Assembly (NCBI RefSeq): GCF_013409045.1
Contig: NZ_JACCBT010000001.1
Coordinates: 7,852,669 to 7,916,668, forward strand
Length of the DNA stretch: 64,000 nucleotides
Source of the DNA: Actinomadura citrea
Lineage (GTDB): Bacteria > Actinomycetota > Actinomycetes > Streptosporangiales > Streptosporangiaceae
Direction of reading: 5' to 3'
In this document: piece by piece, positions 16,930-26,000 of the stretch
Position numbering within the stretch: the stretch's first letter is position 1
Layout: the number at the start of each line of letters is the position of its first letter
Notes under the pieces: model-generated
The model's database searches: none
Told to the model about the DNA's origin: nothing
Seen by the model: only the letters and a program-made list of their open reading frames with translations
Made by a program: the position numbers and the translations under genes

Positions 16930-18045
16930 TCAGTTGCTGCGCCAGTGCGCCAGGTCGGCCCACCGGGTCGCGTCGGTGCTCGTGTAACCGACCGCCCACA
17001 TGGTCGTGGTGCCCGGGCGGAGGGCCAGCTCCGTGGGGATGGCCTTCGTCCCGGTGGGCTGGGCCAGGCTCTCGTCGGACCAGACGCCCGCCGCGGTGCG
17101 GTGGCGCATGTTGGCGCCGGCGGAGACCCAGATACCGCCCGCGCCGTCCGAGGCGACCTTGGTCAGGTAGGTGCCGGGGGCGCCGAGGACGTTGCTCCAC
17201 GCGGTGCCGTTCCAGTGCGCCAGCAGCGAACGCGAGACCTTCTTACCCGATTCGTCGATCACCCGCACCGACCCGACCGCCCAGACGTCGTTCGCGGAGG
17301 CGGCGTACACGTCGCTCAGGGTGGACGCGATCTCACTCTTGACGTCCACGCCGTCGATCCGGGGGAACGGAACGTTGGTCCACGAGGTGCCGTTCCAGTG
17401 GGCCGTGGCGGGCTGCCCCTCAGCCCAGCCGACCGCCCACGCGCTGGTGGGCGAGACGGCCGTGATCGCGCGGGGCTTGATCCCGATCGGGGTGTCGGCC
17501 CAGGCCGTGCCGTTCCAGCGCTTGGCCGCCGAACTGCTGACCACCCATGCGCTGCCGGGGCCCGCGGTGGCGATGTCGCTGGGCTGGAAGCTCAGCGGGA
17601 CCTTGAACGTCTTCCAGGCCGTGCCGTTCCATTGCAGCACGGCGTGGGAATCGCCCGAGGTGTTGAGCTGGGCGGCCAGCCACAGGTTCGACGCCGACGT
17701 GGCCGCGGCGGCGTTGAAGCGGTACGGGGCGGCGGCCGCCGGCAGTGTCACGTTGCTCCAGGTGCTGCCGGTCAGGCGCTGGAGGATCGGCTTGTAGACG
17801 CCGCTCGCCTGCCGGCCTCCGGCGGCCCACATGGTGCCGTCGGGTGCCGCGGCGAGACCACTGAGGCTGGTGCCGGTGTCGGCCGTGGGGCTGCTCTGGA
17901 CGATGGGCCACGTCGTCCCATCGGCCGCCCCAACGGACGACGCGCGGTGCTCGCCGGGGCTCGCCGCGGTGATCCCGGCGGCGGCGATCGCACCCAGGGC
18001 GAGGGTGGTCCCCGCGAACACGGCGAGCCTGCTACTTCTCTTCAC
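16930..18045 (-). CDS. Secreted beta-propeller-like repeat protein
   Basis: 371 aa from the GTG at 18045 (AAAAGG upstream). A Sec signal peptide (RLAVFAGTTLALGAIAAAGITAASPG) is followed by about seven units of roughly 45-50 aa. Each ends in a motif like HWNGTAWSNV, QWNGTAWKTF or HWNGTSWTNV and contains SxxWAVG or NDVWAVGSV. The spacing and the xVWAVG core suggest blades of a secreted propeller, perhaps carbohydrate- or protein-binding. No catalytic residues or anchor are visible. The repeats are also visible as DNA repeats of the WNGT codons. Confidence 0.8.
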   Translation of the reverse strand: MKRSSRLAVFAGTTLALGAIAAAGITAASPGEHRASSVGAADGTTWPIVQSSPTADTGTSLSGLAAAPDGTMWAAGGRQASGVYKPILQRLTGSTWSNVTLPAAAAPYRFNAAAATSASNLWLAAQLNTSGDSHAVLQWNGTAWKTFKVPLSFQPSDIATAGPGSAWVVSSSAAKRWNGTAWADTPIGIKPRAITAVSPTSAWAVGWAEGQPATAHWNGTSWTNVPFPRIDGVDVKSEIASTLSDVYAASANDVWAVGSVRVIDESGKKVSRSLLAHWNGTAWSNVLGAPGTYLTKVASDGAGGIWVSAGANMRHRTAAGVWSDESLAQPTGTKAIPTELALRPGTTTMWAVGYTSTDATRWADLAHWRSN

Positions 18046-18169
18046 CCGATACCTTTTCAGTCGAAATGATCTTGATAGCGGCACACCGTAACAGTCGGCC
18101 GCCGTCGGCATCCGGGCTTTAATGATCTTCGCGCGTCCGTTCCGCGGACCCGCGGCCGGGAACGCGCGC

Positions 18170-18210
18170 GGCCCCGGCCGGGGCTGGGAGGAACAGCGCC
18201 GGCCGGGGCC
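18170..18210 (-). terminator. Hairpin after the nitronate monooxygenase-like gene
   Basis: GGCCCCGGCC (18170-18179) pairs with GGCCGGGGCC (18201-18210) around a 21-nt loop, 11 bp after the stop of the minus-strand gene at 18222. Confidence 0.55.
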
Positions 18211-18221
18211 TTCGGGGGCGG

Positions 18222-19331
18222 TCAGCCCTCGGTGATGGCGTTGAGGCGCTCGATCGCCTCGACGTACTCCTCGATCAGGTCGTAGACCACCTGGGCGGCG
18301 GGCTTCACCTGGTTCATCGAGCCGACGATCTGGCCCACCGGGAAGGTGACCAGCTCGCCGTCGCCGGACCGCTGGATCCGGGGCAGGGCGTCGGCGATCA
18401 GCATGAACTGCATGGGCATCGGGAGGTAGCCCGGTGAGTTCTCGCTCTCCCACGCCTCGGTCCACGCGGTCTTGAGGAAGCGCGCGGGCTTGCCCGTCCA
18501 GGCCCGGGACCGGACGGTGTCGCGGGACGTGGCGTTGAGGAGCTTCGGCAGGGCGCGCTCCGGGGTGTCGGCCTCGTCGACCGTCAGCCAGATCGAGCCC
18601 GTCCAGACGCCGTCCGCGCCGAGCGCCATGCCGGCGGCCATCTGGCGGCCCCGGCCGATGCCGCCCGCCGCGAGCACGATGGTGTCCTCGCCGACGGCGT
18701 CCACGACCTCGGGGATGAGGACCATCGTGGCGACGTCGCCGGTGTGCCCGCCGGCCTCGGTGCCCTGCGCGACGATGATGTCCACGCCGACCTCGACCTG
18801 CTTGCGGGCGTGCCGGGCGTTGGAGGCCAGCCCGGCGACCTTCACGCCGTGCTCGTGCGCCTGCTCGACGACGTCCGCCGGGGGCGGCCCGAGCGCGTTG
18901 GCCAGCAGCGCGATCGGATGCTTGAGCGCCACCTCGACCTGCGGCCGCGCGGTCACGTCCGTCCAGCCGAGCAGCGCCTTGCCGGCCTGCTCGCCGCGCG
19001 GCTCCACGCCGTGCTCGGCCAGCAGGTTCTCCAGGAACTCCCGGTGCTGCGCCGGGATCATGCCCTGCAGCTTGCCGAGCAGTTCCTCGGCGTCGCCGGC
19101 GTCGGCGCCCTCGTACTTGGCGGGCATCACGACGTCCACGCCGTAGGGCTTGCCCCCGACGTGCTCGTCGATCCACTTCAGTTCGAGTTCGAGTTCCTCG
19201 GGGGTGAAATGCAGGGCGCCGAGGACGCCCATGCCGCCGGCGCGGCTCACCGCCGCGACCACGTCGCGGCAATGACTGAACGCGAAGATCGGGTACTCGA
19301 TGCCGAATAGTTCGGTGACTCGTGTCCGCAC
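18222..19331 (-). CDS. Nitronate monooxygenase/2-nitropropane dioxygenase-like flavoprotein
   Basis: 369 aa. The GTG at 19331 is chosen because the protein then begins RTRVTELFGIEYPIFAF, as in mycobacterial Rv1533. The only upstream in-frame start is a TTG at 19367 inside the operator-like site. TIM-barrel FMN motifs: RAGGMGVLGA, GVDIIVAQGTEAGGHTGDVATM (with the conserved GGHTG) and VLAAGGIGRGRQMAAGMALGADGVW. Such enzymes oxidise nitronates or, in steroid catabolism (IpdC), act on CoA thioesters. The KstR-like site upstream favours a steroid role (inferred). Confidence 0.82.
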   Translation of the reverse strand: MRTRVTELFGIEYPIFAFSHCRDVVAAVSRAGGMGVLGALHFTPEELELELKWIDEHVGGKPYGVDVVMPAKYEGADAGDAEELLGKLQGMIPAQHREFLENLLAEHGVEPRGEQAGKALLGWTDVTARPQVEVALKHPIALLANALGPPPADVVEQAHEHGVKVAGLASNARHARKQVEVGVDIIVAQGTEAGGHTGDVATMVLIPEVVDAVGEDTIVLAAGGIGRGRQMAAGMALGADGVWTGSIWLTVDEADTPERALPKLLNATSRDTVRSRAWTGKPARFLKTAWTEAWESENSPGYLPMPMQFMLIADALPRIQRSGDGELVTFPVGQIVGSMNQVKPAAQVVYDLIEEYVEAIERLNAITEG

Positions 19332-19362
19332 AGCCTCGACCCTAGGCGCGGATCCGTAAAAC

Positions 19363-19376
19363 TGCAACAGGTTCTA
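19363..19376. promoter_or_regulatory. KstR-like operator before the monooxygenase gene
   Basis: TGCAACAGGTTCTA matches TnnAACnnGTTnnA at every fixed position, 32 bp upstream of the chosen start (19331). A weaker neighbour, TAGAACACGTATCA, lies near 19416-19429. Confidence 0.65.
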
Positions 19377-19658
19377 GTTAGGAATCTCATCCCGGAAGCA
19401 TGCATGCACAGCTTCTAGAACACGTATCAGCAAGGAGCTTCGCGCGGGCGAGCCGACGCACGGCGCCACGCCGCGGGCGCGGGCCGAAGGCGGCATGGGG
19501 CCCGGAAGGCGCCTGTCAGGGGGCGGCGCTCACCGCGCCAGGAAGATTCGCAGCGAAAGGGGGCGGAGGCGGCACGAAGGCGGCCGGACGCACGCGGCTG
19601 ACCGCGGGCCCTCCACCCGGCTCGGGCTCGGAGCCGACGGGACGGGCCGCCTCCGAGG
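19377..19658. other. Intergenic region, no gene seen
   Basis: Very GC-rich spacer between the monooxygenase promoter and the end of the DUF3068 gene. Several open frames exist but all are low-complexity Ala/Arg/Gly sequences without start context or family features. Confidence 0.4.
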
Positions 19659-20819
19659 TCAGCGGCGTTTCGCGGGGCCCGCGGCCTTGCGCTGCTGGCG
19701 CTGGCTGCGGGGCGCCGGACGGCGGGACTCCTGCCCTCCGGCGGAGGGCACGACGGGCGCCGCGGATTCGGTGGGCGCGCCGGACGGCTTGGACGGTCCG
19801 GGCGGACCGGACGGCCTGGGCGGGCCGGGCGGGGTCATGTCGCCGAACTTGCCGTCGGGGCGGCGCGGGGCCTCCAGGGGCGGGGCCTCGCGGCGGCCCA
19901 TGCCGAGGTAGCCGCCGACGAACAGCATGATCAGGCCGAGCAGGACGCCGGTGGCGGGGATGTAGCTGCGCACCATGTCGATCTGCAGGGCGGTGCTGTT
20001 CGCCATGTCGACCAGGCCCCTCTGGTCCTTGTCGACGGTGATGAGGTCGGCCTGCGCGACGATCATCGAGCCCCTGCCGTCGGACGTGCGGACGGTGCTG
20101 CGGATGTTCTCGCGGTGCTTGACCGGAATGCCCGTGCGCGGGTCGACCCAGACGGTGTTGTAGGCCTCGGTGTACCGGTCGACCTTCTGGGCGCCCGCGT
20201 CCTCGGGCAGGCCGAGCATCTTCGCGGGCAGCTTGGCGTCCAGCGCGGCCGTCTTGGTCAGCGGGATCGTCTGGGTGAACCGGTACGTCGTCAGCCCGTG
20301 GACCTTCTCGACGGCGTTGAACTGCATCGGCGCCGTCTGCCGGGTCGTCATGTCGTAGAAGGGGTAGTCCTTCTTCTGGACGTTCGCGAGGGGGAACAGC
20401 AGCCCGTATCCGGACATCCGGACGCCGTTGTCTCCGTCGACGTTGGCCCCGCAGCAGTTGGTCAGGACGCCCGTCCGGCGGTCGAAGGCGATGCGGTAGC
20501 CCTGAATCTGGACGGGCTTGTCCGGCTTCTCCTGGTTGTAGATGTTGGTGGTGGAGTCCCAGACGGCGATGTCGTCGTTGCCCTCGTTGGCGCGGACGTC
20601 CCCGCGGACGGTGTTCTTGGCCAGCAGGGTGACGCCGGTCTTGAGCTTGAGGTCGGCCTCGTCGAAGTACGTGGAGCCCTTCGACTCCAGGCTCGTCACC
20701 TGGTAGCGATTCAGGGGCGCGACGACCACCTGGTCGGCCACGTAGAAGCGGACGAGGGGCGCGAGCGTGAGGAAGAACGCGCCAAGGCCGATCAGGACCA
20801 GGCCGACCGGTCGCCGCAT
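19659..20819 (-). CDS. DUF3068 (PorA-like) membrane protein
   Basis: 386 aa from ATG 20819 with GGAGGTG 4 nt upstream. An N-terminal helix (VGLVLIGLGAFFLTLAPLV) precedes a large extracellular domain with Rv0227c/DUF3068 features: RFYVADQVVVAPLNRYQVTSLES, VWDSTTNIYN, TGVLTNCCGANVDGD and PFYDMTTRQT. A C-terminal helix (YIPATGVLLGLIMLFVGGYLG) leads to a Pro-rich, basic cytoplasmic tail. DUF3068 proteins are restricted to actinobacteria and sit next to arabinan or glycan genes in mycobacteria. Function unknown; probably envelope-related. Confidence 0.85.
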   Translation of the reverse strand: MRRPVGLVLIGLGAFFLTLAPLVRFYVADQVVVAPLNRYQVTSLESKGSTYFDEADLKLKTGVTLLAKNTVRGDVRANEGNDDIAVWDSTTNIYNQEKPDKPVQIQGYRIAFDRRTGVLTNCCGANVDGDNGVRMSGYGLLFPLANVQKKDYPFYDMTTRQTAPMQFNAVEKVHGLTTYRFTQTIPLTKTAALDAKLPAKMLGLPEDAGAQKVDRYTEAYNTVWVDPRTGIPVKHRENIRSTVRTSDGRGSMIVAQADLITVDKDQRGLVDMANSTALQIDMVRSYIPATGVLLGLIMLFVGGYLGMGRREAPPLEAPRRPDGKFGDMTPPGPPRPSGPPGPSKPSGAPTESAAPVVPSAGGQESRRPAPRSQRQQRKAAGPAKRR

Positions 20820-21004
20820 GAACACCTCCGGGGCTGCCGTCGCTCGCACGGCGGGCGGGGGCCTCGCCGAGCCGTCGGGCCCCACCTCCAGCATGTCCGG
20901 GTCACCCTACCGGACCGCCGTACTGGTCGGTAAGCTCCCCGTTACCTTGCGGGCGCCCGATCGGCGGGACGACCGGGCTGGACGACACGGACGGTGAGGT
21001 GGCG

Positions 21005-21796
21005 ATGGCGGCGGCGCCCCCCAGGCGGGACGGAGCGCGTCCCGAGCACGGGCACCGGGCCACGCTGGCGCGTTCGGTCCGGCTGCTGAGCGCCTTCCGG
21101 CGCGAGCAGAGCGAACCGGAGTACTTCTACGACCTGATGGCGCGCGACACCGTCGCCCAGCTCGGCGGGTACGCCGACCTGGCGGGGGCGACCGTCGTCG
21201 ACGTGGGGACGGGCTCCGGGTTCTTCGCCCGCGCGCTGACGGCGGCGGGAGCACGCTGCACGGGCATCGACCACGACCTCTCCGAACTGACCGCGCACGC
21301 CGTCGACGTGCCCAACACGCTCGTGGGGAGCGCGCTGGCCCTCCCGTTCCGGACGGGGTCGGTCGACGTGTGCTTCTCGTCGAACGTCCTGGAGCACGTC
21401 CCCGCGCCCTGGCGCATGGCCGACGAGATGGTCCGGGTCACCAGGCCCGGCGGGACGGTCTTCCTGTCGTTCACCAACTGGCTGTCCCCTTGGGGCGGCC
21501 ACGAGACGTCCCCCTGGCACTACCTCGGCGGCGACCGGGCCGCGCGGCGGTACGAGCGCCGGAACGGGTTCCCGCCGAAGAACCGGTTCGGGCTGGGCCT
21601 GCATCCGGTGTCGGTGGCGTCGGCGCTCAGGTGGGCCCGCGGGAACGACCAGGTGACCGTCCTGGACGCGCTGCCCCGCTACCACCCGCGCTGGGCGGAG
21701 GCCGTCGTACGCGTCCCGGGCCTGCGCGAGGTCGCCACCTGGAACCTCGTCCTGGTGCTCAGGAAGCACGGCGTGCTCGGGGGGCACGGCCCGTGA
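21005..21796 (+). CDS. Class I SAM-dependent methyltransferase (Rv0224c-like)
   Basis: 263 aa. ATG 21005 is preferred over GTG 20999 because GGTGAGG lies just upstream of it. Motif I is VVDVGTGSGFFARAL, with acidic loop GIDHDLSELTAHA and motif III-like FSSNVLEHVPAPWRMADEMVRVTRPGG. The C-terminal WLSPWGGHETSPWHYLGG and KNRFGLGLHPVSV are characteristic of the group next to arabinan genes. It overlaps the following acyltransferase gene by 4 bp (GTGA). A lipid- or glycan-modifying role is likely; substrate unknown. Confidence 0.82.
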   Translation: MAAAPPRRDGARPEHGHRATLARSVRLLSAFRREQSEPEYFYDLMARDTVAQLGGYADLAGATVVDVGTGSGFFARALTAAGARCTGIDHDLSELTAHAVDVPNTLVGSALALPFRTGSVDVCFSSNVLEHVPAPWRMADEMVRVTRPGGTVFLSFTNWLSPWGGHETSPWHYLGGDRAARRYERRNGFPPKNRFGLGLHPVSVASALRWARGNDQVTVLDALPRYHPRWAEAVVRVPGLREVATWNLVLVLRKHGVLGGHGP

Positions 21797-23037
21797 GACC
21801 CGCCGCGCAGGCGGCCCGGCCTGCGGCGCCGCCCATATCGGGGCACCAGGACACCCTGGACGGCCTCCGGGCCGTGGCGGCTCTCGTCGTCCTGGTCTTC
21901 CACGTCGCGAGCGCGGCCGGTTCGATCACCAACCCGAACGGCGCCCGGTGGCTGTTCAACGGCGGCCAGGTCGGCGTGCCCATCTTCTTCGCGCTCTCGG
22001 GGCTGCTGCTCTACCGCCCGTGGGCGGCGGCCGTCCTGGACGGGCGGCCCGCCCCGCGGGCGGGCGAGTACCTGCGCAGGCGCGTGTTCCGCATCCTGCC
22101 CGCGTACTGGGCCGTGGTCGCGGTCTTCATGGTCACCGCCGGGCGCGACCACATCGGCGACCCGCTGACCTGGGCTTCGCTGCTCACCCTGACGCAGACC
22201 TACCTGCCCGACCCGTGGTGGAACGGCGACCTCGGGCCCGCGCAGCTCGGGCAGATGTGGAGCCTCGTCGTCGAGGCCGGCTGGTACGTCCTGCTCCCGT
22301 TCACCGCGGCCGCCCTCTCCTGGTACGCGCGCCGGACGCGCAGCCACGACGCCGGCGTCCGCGCCCGGCGGCTCCTCGTCGGGATCGGCGTGTACGCGGC
22401 GCTGTCGTTGCCGTGGACCGCCCTCATGTTCGTCCCGGAGCGGCACACCGGGATGGGGGTCTGGCTGCCGCGGTACCTCGCCTGGTTCGCGATCGGGATG
22501 GCGCTCGCGGTGGTGACGGTGTGGGCGCGGCTGGACGAGCGCCGTCCCGTGGCCGCGGTGTGCCGCGCCGTGTCGGACTCGTGGGCGGCGTGCTGGGTCG
22601 CGGCGGCGATGCTGTACGTGGTGGCGGCGACGCCCGCCGCCGGGCCGCTCAGCCTCCAGACGCCGGACGCCTTCTGGACGTCCCTGCTGCACGTGGTCGT
22701 GTTCGGGCTGTGCGCCGCGGCGCTCGTGGCGCCGGTGGCGCTGGCTCCGGCGGACCACCAGGCGCTCGGCGCGATCCTGGGGAACCCGGTGATGCGGTTC
22801 CTCGGCAGGATCTCCTACGGCGTGTTCCTCTGGCAGCTCCTGATCATCGTCGCCTGGTACGACGCGACCGGCCGCGGTTTCCGGGGGAACGTCGTGACGG
22901 ATCTGCCGCTGATGGCTGCGGCGACCATCGCAGCGGGGGCCCTGACCCACTATCTGGTGGAGTGGCCGGTGCAGCGGCTGACCCGGCGCCGGGCCCCGTC
23001 CCGCCCGGCGGACCCTGACCGGGCGCCGTCCAGCTGA
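21793..23037 (+). CDS. Acyltransferase 3 family membrane protein (Rv0228-like)
   Basis: 414 aa, GTG start overlapping the methyltransferase stop. About ten membrane helices. Family motifs: DTLDGLRAVAALVVLVFHVAS (catalytic His region), GGQVGVPIFFALSGLLLYRP, RRVFRILPAYWAVV, QMWSLVVEAGWYVLLPF and FLGRISYGVFLWQLLI. Members O-acylate envelope sugars or lipids at the membrane. The last 194 bp overlap in antisense the end of aftD, so the two transcripts converge. Confidence 0.85.
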   Translation: MRPAAQAARPAAPPISGHQDTLDGLRAVAALVVLVFHVASAAGSITNPNGARWLFNGGQVGVPIFFALSGLLLYRPWAAAVLDGRPAPRAGEYLRRRVFRILPAYWAVVAVFMVTAGRDHIGDPLTWASLLTLTQTYLPDPWWNGDLGPAQLGQMWSLVVEAGWYVLLPFTAAALSWYARRTRSHDAGVRARRLLVGIGVYAALSLPWTALMFVPERHTGMGVWLPRYLAWFAIGMALAVVTVWARLDERRPVAAVCRAVSDSWAACWVAAAMLYVVAATPAAGPLSLQTPDAFWTSLLHVVVFGLCAAALVAPVALAPADHQALGAILGNPVMRFLGRISYGVFLWQLLIIVAWYDATGRGFRGNVVTDLPLMAAATIAAGALTHYLVEWPVQRLTRRRAPSRPADPDRAPSS

Positions 23038-26000
23038 GCGAGATCCGGCCGCCGGAGCCGCCTGGCGGCTTCGGGCGCCACAGCTCGACCGCGAGCCGCC
23101 CGACGATCACGAGCCCGAGCAGCTGCGGGGCGAGGTCGCCGAGCGGGCCGGACGGGGCCGCCGGGTTGTCGAGCAGGTCGAGCCGGACGCCGGCGGCGAG
23201 GCAGCCCGCCCCGGCGAGCATGGCGAGCGCGACCGGCCACGGCGAGGCGAGGGCGCGGGGCACGGCGGAGCGGCGGGTGCGGGCCCAGCCGCAGACGGCC
23301 GCCACGGCGACCGTGACGGCGAGGCCGGGCACCCCGGCGATCCAGCCGCCGAGCGCGGCGGCGAGGCCGATCGCCGCCCACGCCGGCCAGCCCGTCCCGG
23401 CGACGAGGGCACGGGGCTCCGGGCGGCGCCGGTCGCCGCGGCCCGGCCAGACGGCGACCAGCAGCAGGACGAGCAGCAGGCTGAGGCCCGCGACGACGGC
23501 GATCCGCTGCGCACGGTCGGGGGTGTAGGCCAGCTCGACGACGCCGCTGGTGCCCTTCGGGACGGCCCAGCCCTGCTTCCAGCCGTCGAGGCGGACGGCC
23601 CGCAGTTCGGTGCCGCCCACGGTCGCGCGCCAGCCGGCGTTGAAGTTCTCGTTCACCGTGAGGAAGGAGGAGGCGGCGGCGTCCACCTCCAGCCTGCGCG
23701 TGCCGGACCCCCAGCTGAGCACCTTGACCTCCTGCGGCGGCCGGGCCGCCGCGGCCTCGCCCGGCTTCGCGCCGACCGTCACCGTGTCGAGGCGGTAGGG
23801 GTCGAACGGCGTGGACGCCAGCCGGTTCCGGCCCGCCTGGAGCGCGGCCGGCGTGCACGCGCCGAACCGGAGCGGCCGGCCCGCGAGCAGGTCGCCGAGC
23901 GTGCCGGTCGCCCTGGTCTGGACGGCGGCGCCGCCGATCCGGAGCTTCGGGCCGTACCCGCACTGCAGCCGCAGCGGGAGGGCGCGGACGTCGGGGATCG
24001 GCTTGACGCCGGGAATGACGAGGTCGGTCACCTGGATGGGCTGGGCCTGGCGCTCCCGGAAGAAGGTGAACGTGACCCGGTCGGTCGTCATCGGGGCGAA
24101 GGTCAGCCTGCCCTGGGCGTCGGACAGCCCTTCCCGGGTCTGGCCGTTCTCCCCCTCGACCCGGACGCGCATCGGCCCCGACGCGGTGGGCGGACGGGTG
24201 ACGGTGACGGCCGCCAGCCGCTTGCGGCCCTTCCAGCGGACGGTGTACGTGGGCGCCTCGTCCCGCTCCCCCGCGATCCAGGCCGTCTGCGGATCGCCGT
24301 CGAAACCCGACCTCGGCTGGTCGGCGGGGTGATCGGCCAGGACCGAGCTGGCGGCGACGGCCGGCTGCCCGCGGACGGCGGTGAACCGTTCGACGAGCCG
24401 CCGGTCGGTGAGCACGGCCGTCCCGGTGACGGCGGCCTTGCCCGGGGCGGCGGCGGTGAACGTCCGGTCGAATCCCGCCTCCTCCTCGTCGCCGGACCCG
24501 AGGGACGGCGAGCACACCCAGCGGCGGCTGCCCTTTACGCACTCGCCCGCGGCGCCCTGGGCCCGGCTCATCACGTACGTCGCGGGCCCGTCGACACCGG
24601 CGGGCGCGGGCATCGTGAAGGTGCGGGCGGGCCGCACTCCGCCGATCGACAGCTCCGCGACGCCCGCGCGGGCGAAGCCCGGAACGAGCGGCTCGGAGGC
24701 CAGCCCGAGGATCCGCAGCCGCACCCAGCGGGTCGGGCCGCCGGGTGCGCGGAGGGGCTGCCCGGTCACGATCGTCTGGACGTCCTGCCGCACCGTCCCG
24801 TTCTCGGTCTCGACGGCGACGCGCGAGACGGCGGGGCCGAGGGACCCGTCCTGGAGGAACGCGGCGGTGAGGCTCTGGACCTCACGGGGCCGGTCGAAGT
24901 CGACGCGGAGCCACTGCCCGACCGGCCCATTCCAGCCGCCCGTCTTCCAGGCGGTGAACTGGTCGCCGTCGAGCGCCGCGAACGGGGTCGCCTCGGGCTC
25001 GCGCGCCTGCGGGACGGCGTCGTCGCCCGCCGCCGACGTGGACGCCGTGACGTCGCGGACGCCGCCGCCGTACGTCACGTGGGTCGCGTAGCGCCTCCAG
25101 CCCGTGTCCAGGACGTCGGCGGCCTCGCCCTCGCGGCCGGCGGTCAGCGTGGGGGACGTCTGGTGCAGCTCGCCGAAGTTGCGGCGCAGCAGGCGGGGCG
25201 AGTCGGTCACGACCGGGGCGCCCCTGAGGTCGGCGGCGTCGTCGTCCAGCAGGACGGGCCCGTCCGGCAGCGTGCCGCCGTCGGCCATGGCGAGCAGCGA
25301 CTCCGGCCCTCCGTAGACGCGGACGGGGTTCGCGGCGTCGGCGAGGTTCGCGACGCCGGCGGCTCCGTCGACCTCGTAGACCTCCAGCGCCGGGTACTTC
25401 TGGTCGACGGCGGTGACCGCGTCGTCGGCGTCTCCCCCGACGGGCGCGCCGAACGCGGCGACCCTCCGCATGCCGGGCGAGTCGCCGAGCGCCTGGTGGA
25501 GGCGGGCGGGCCAGGCTCCGCGCAGGGTCTCGCGCCGCAGGTCGTTCCGCACCAGAACGTACCGGACGCCCATCCGGCCGAGAAAGGCGCTCAGGCCCGG
25601 CGACCCCTGCCCGGACCGGACCTGCTGGTCGATCGCGTCCAGCGCGCGCGTGTACCCGGGCGACCCGGCCGGGACGAGCTGCCGGACCCCCCACCGCGCC
25701 AGCAGCAGCGGCTGCACGACGTCGTCCATCGGGCGGCCCCACAGGTACTCGCCGAACGGCGCCCCCGGGACGGCCAGCACCCCCTGCCGCCCGGCCCGCG
25801 CGTTGATCCACGCCGCGGCGTCCCGCCAGTACCGGGGCACCTCCGTGAACTCGCCCGGCCCGGACAGGCCGTGCGAGGCGGCCGTGACGCCGATGCCGCC
25901 GAGCGCGACGGCGGCGGCCACCGGCAGGCCGAGCAGCGACTTCAGCGTCCTGCCGAACGCCGGCTCGGCCCCGCGGCGCAGGCTCCGCACACCGCCCGCC

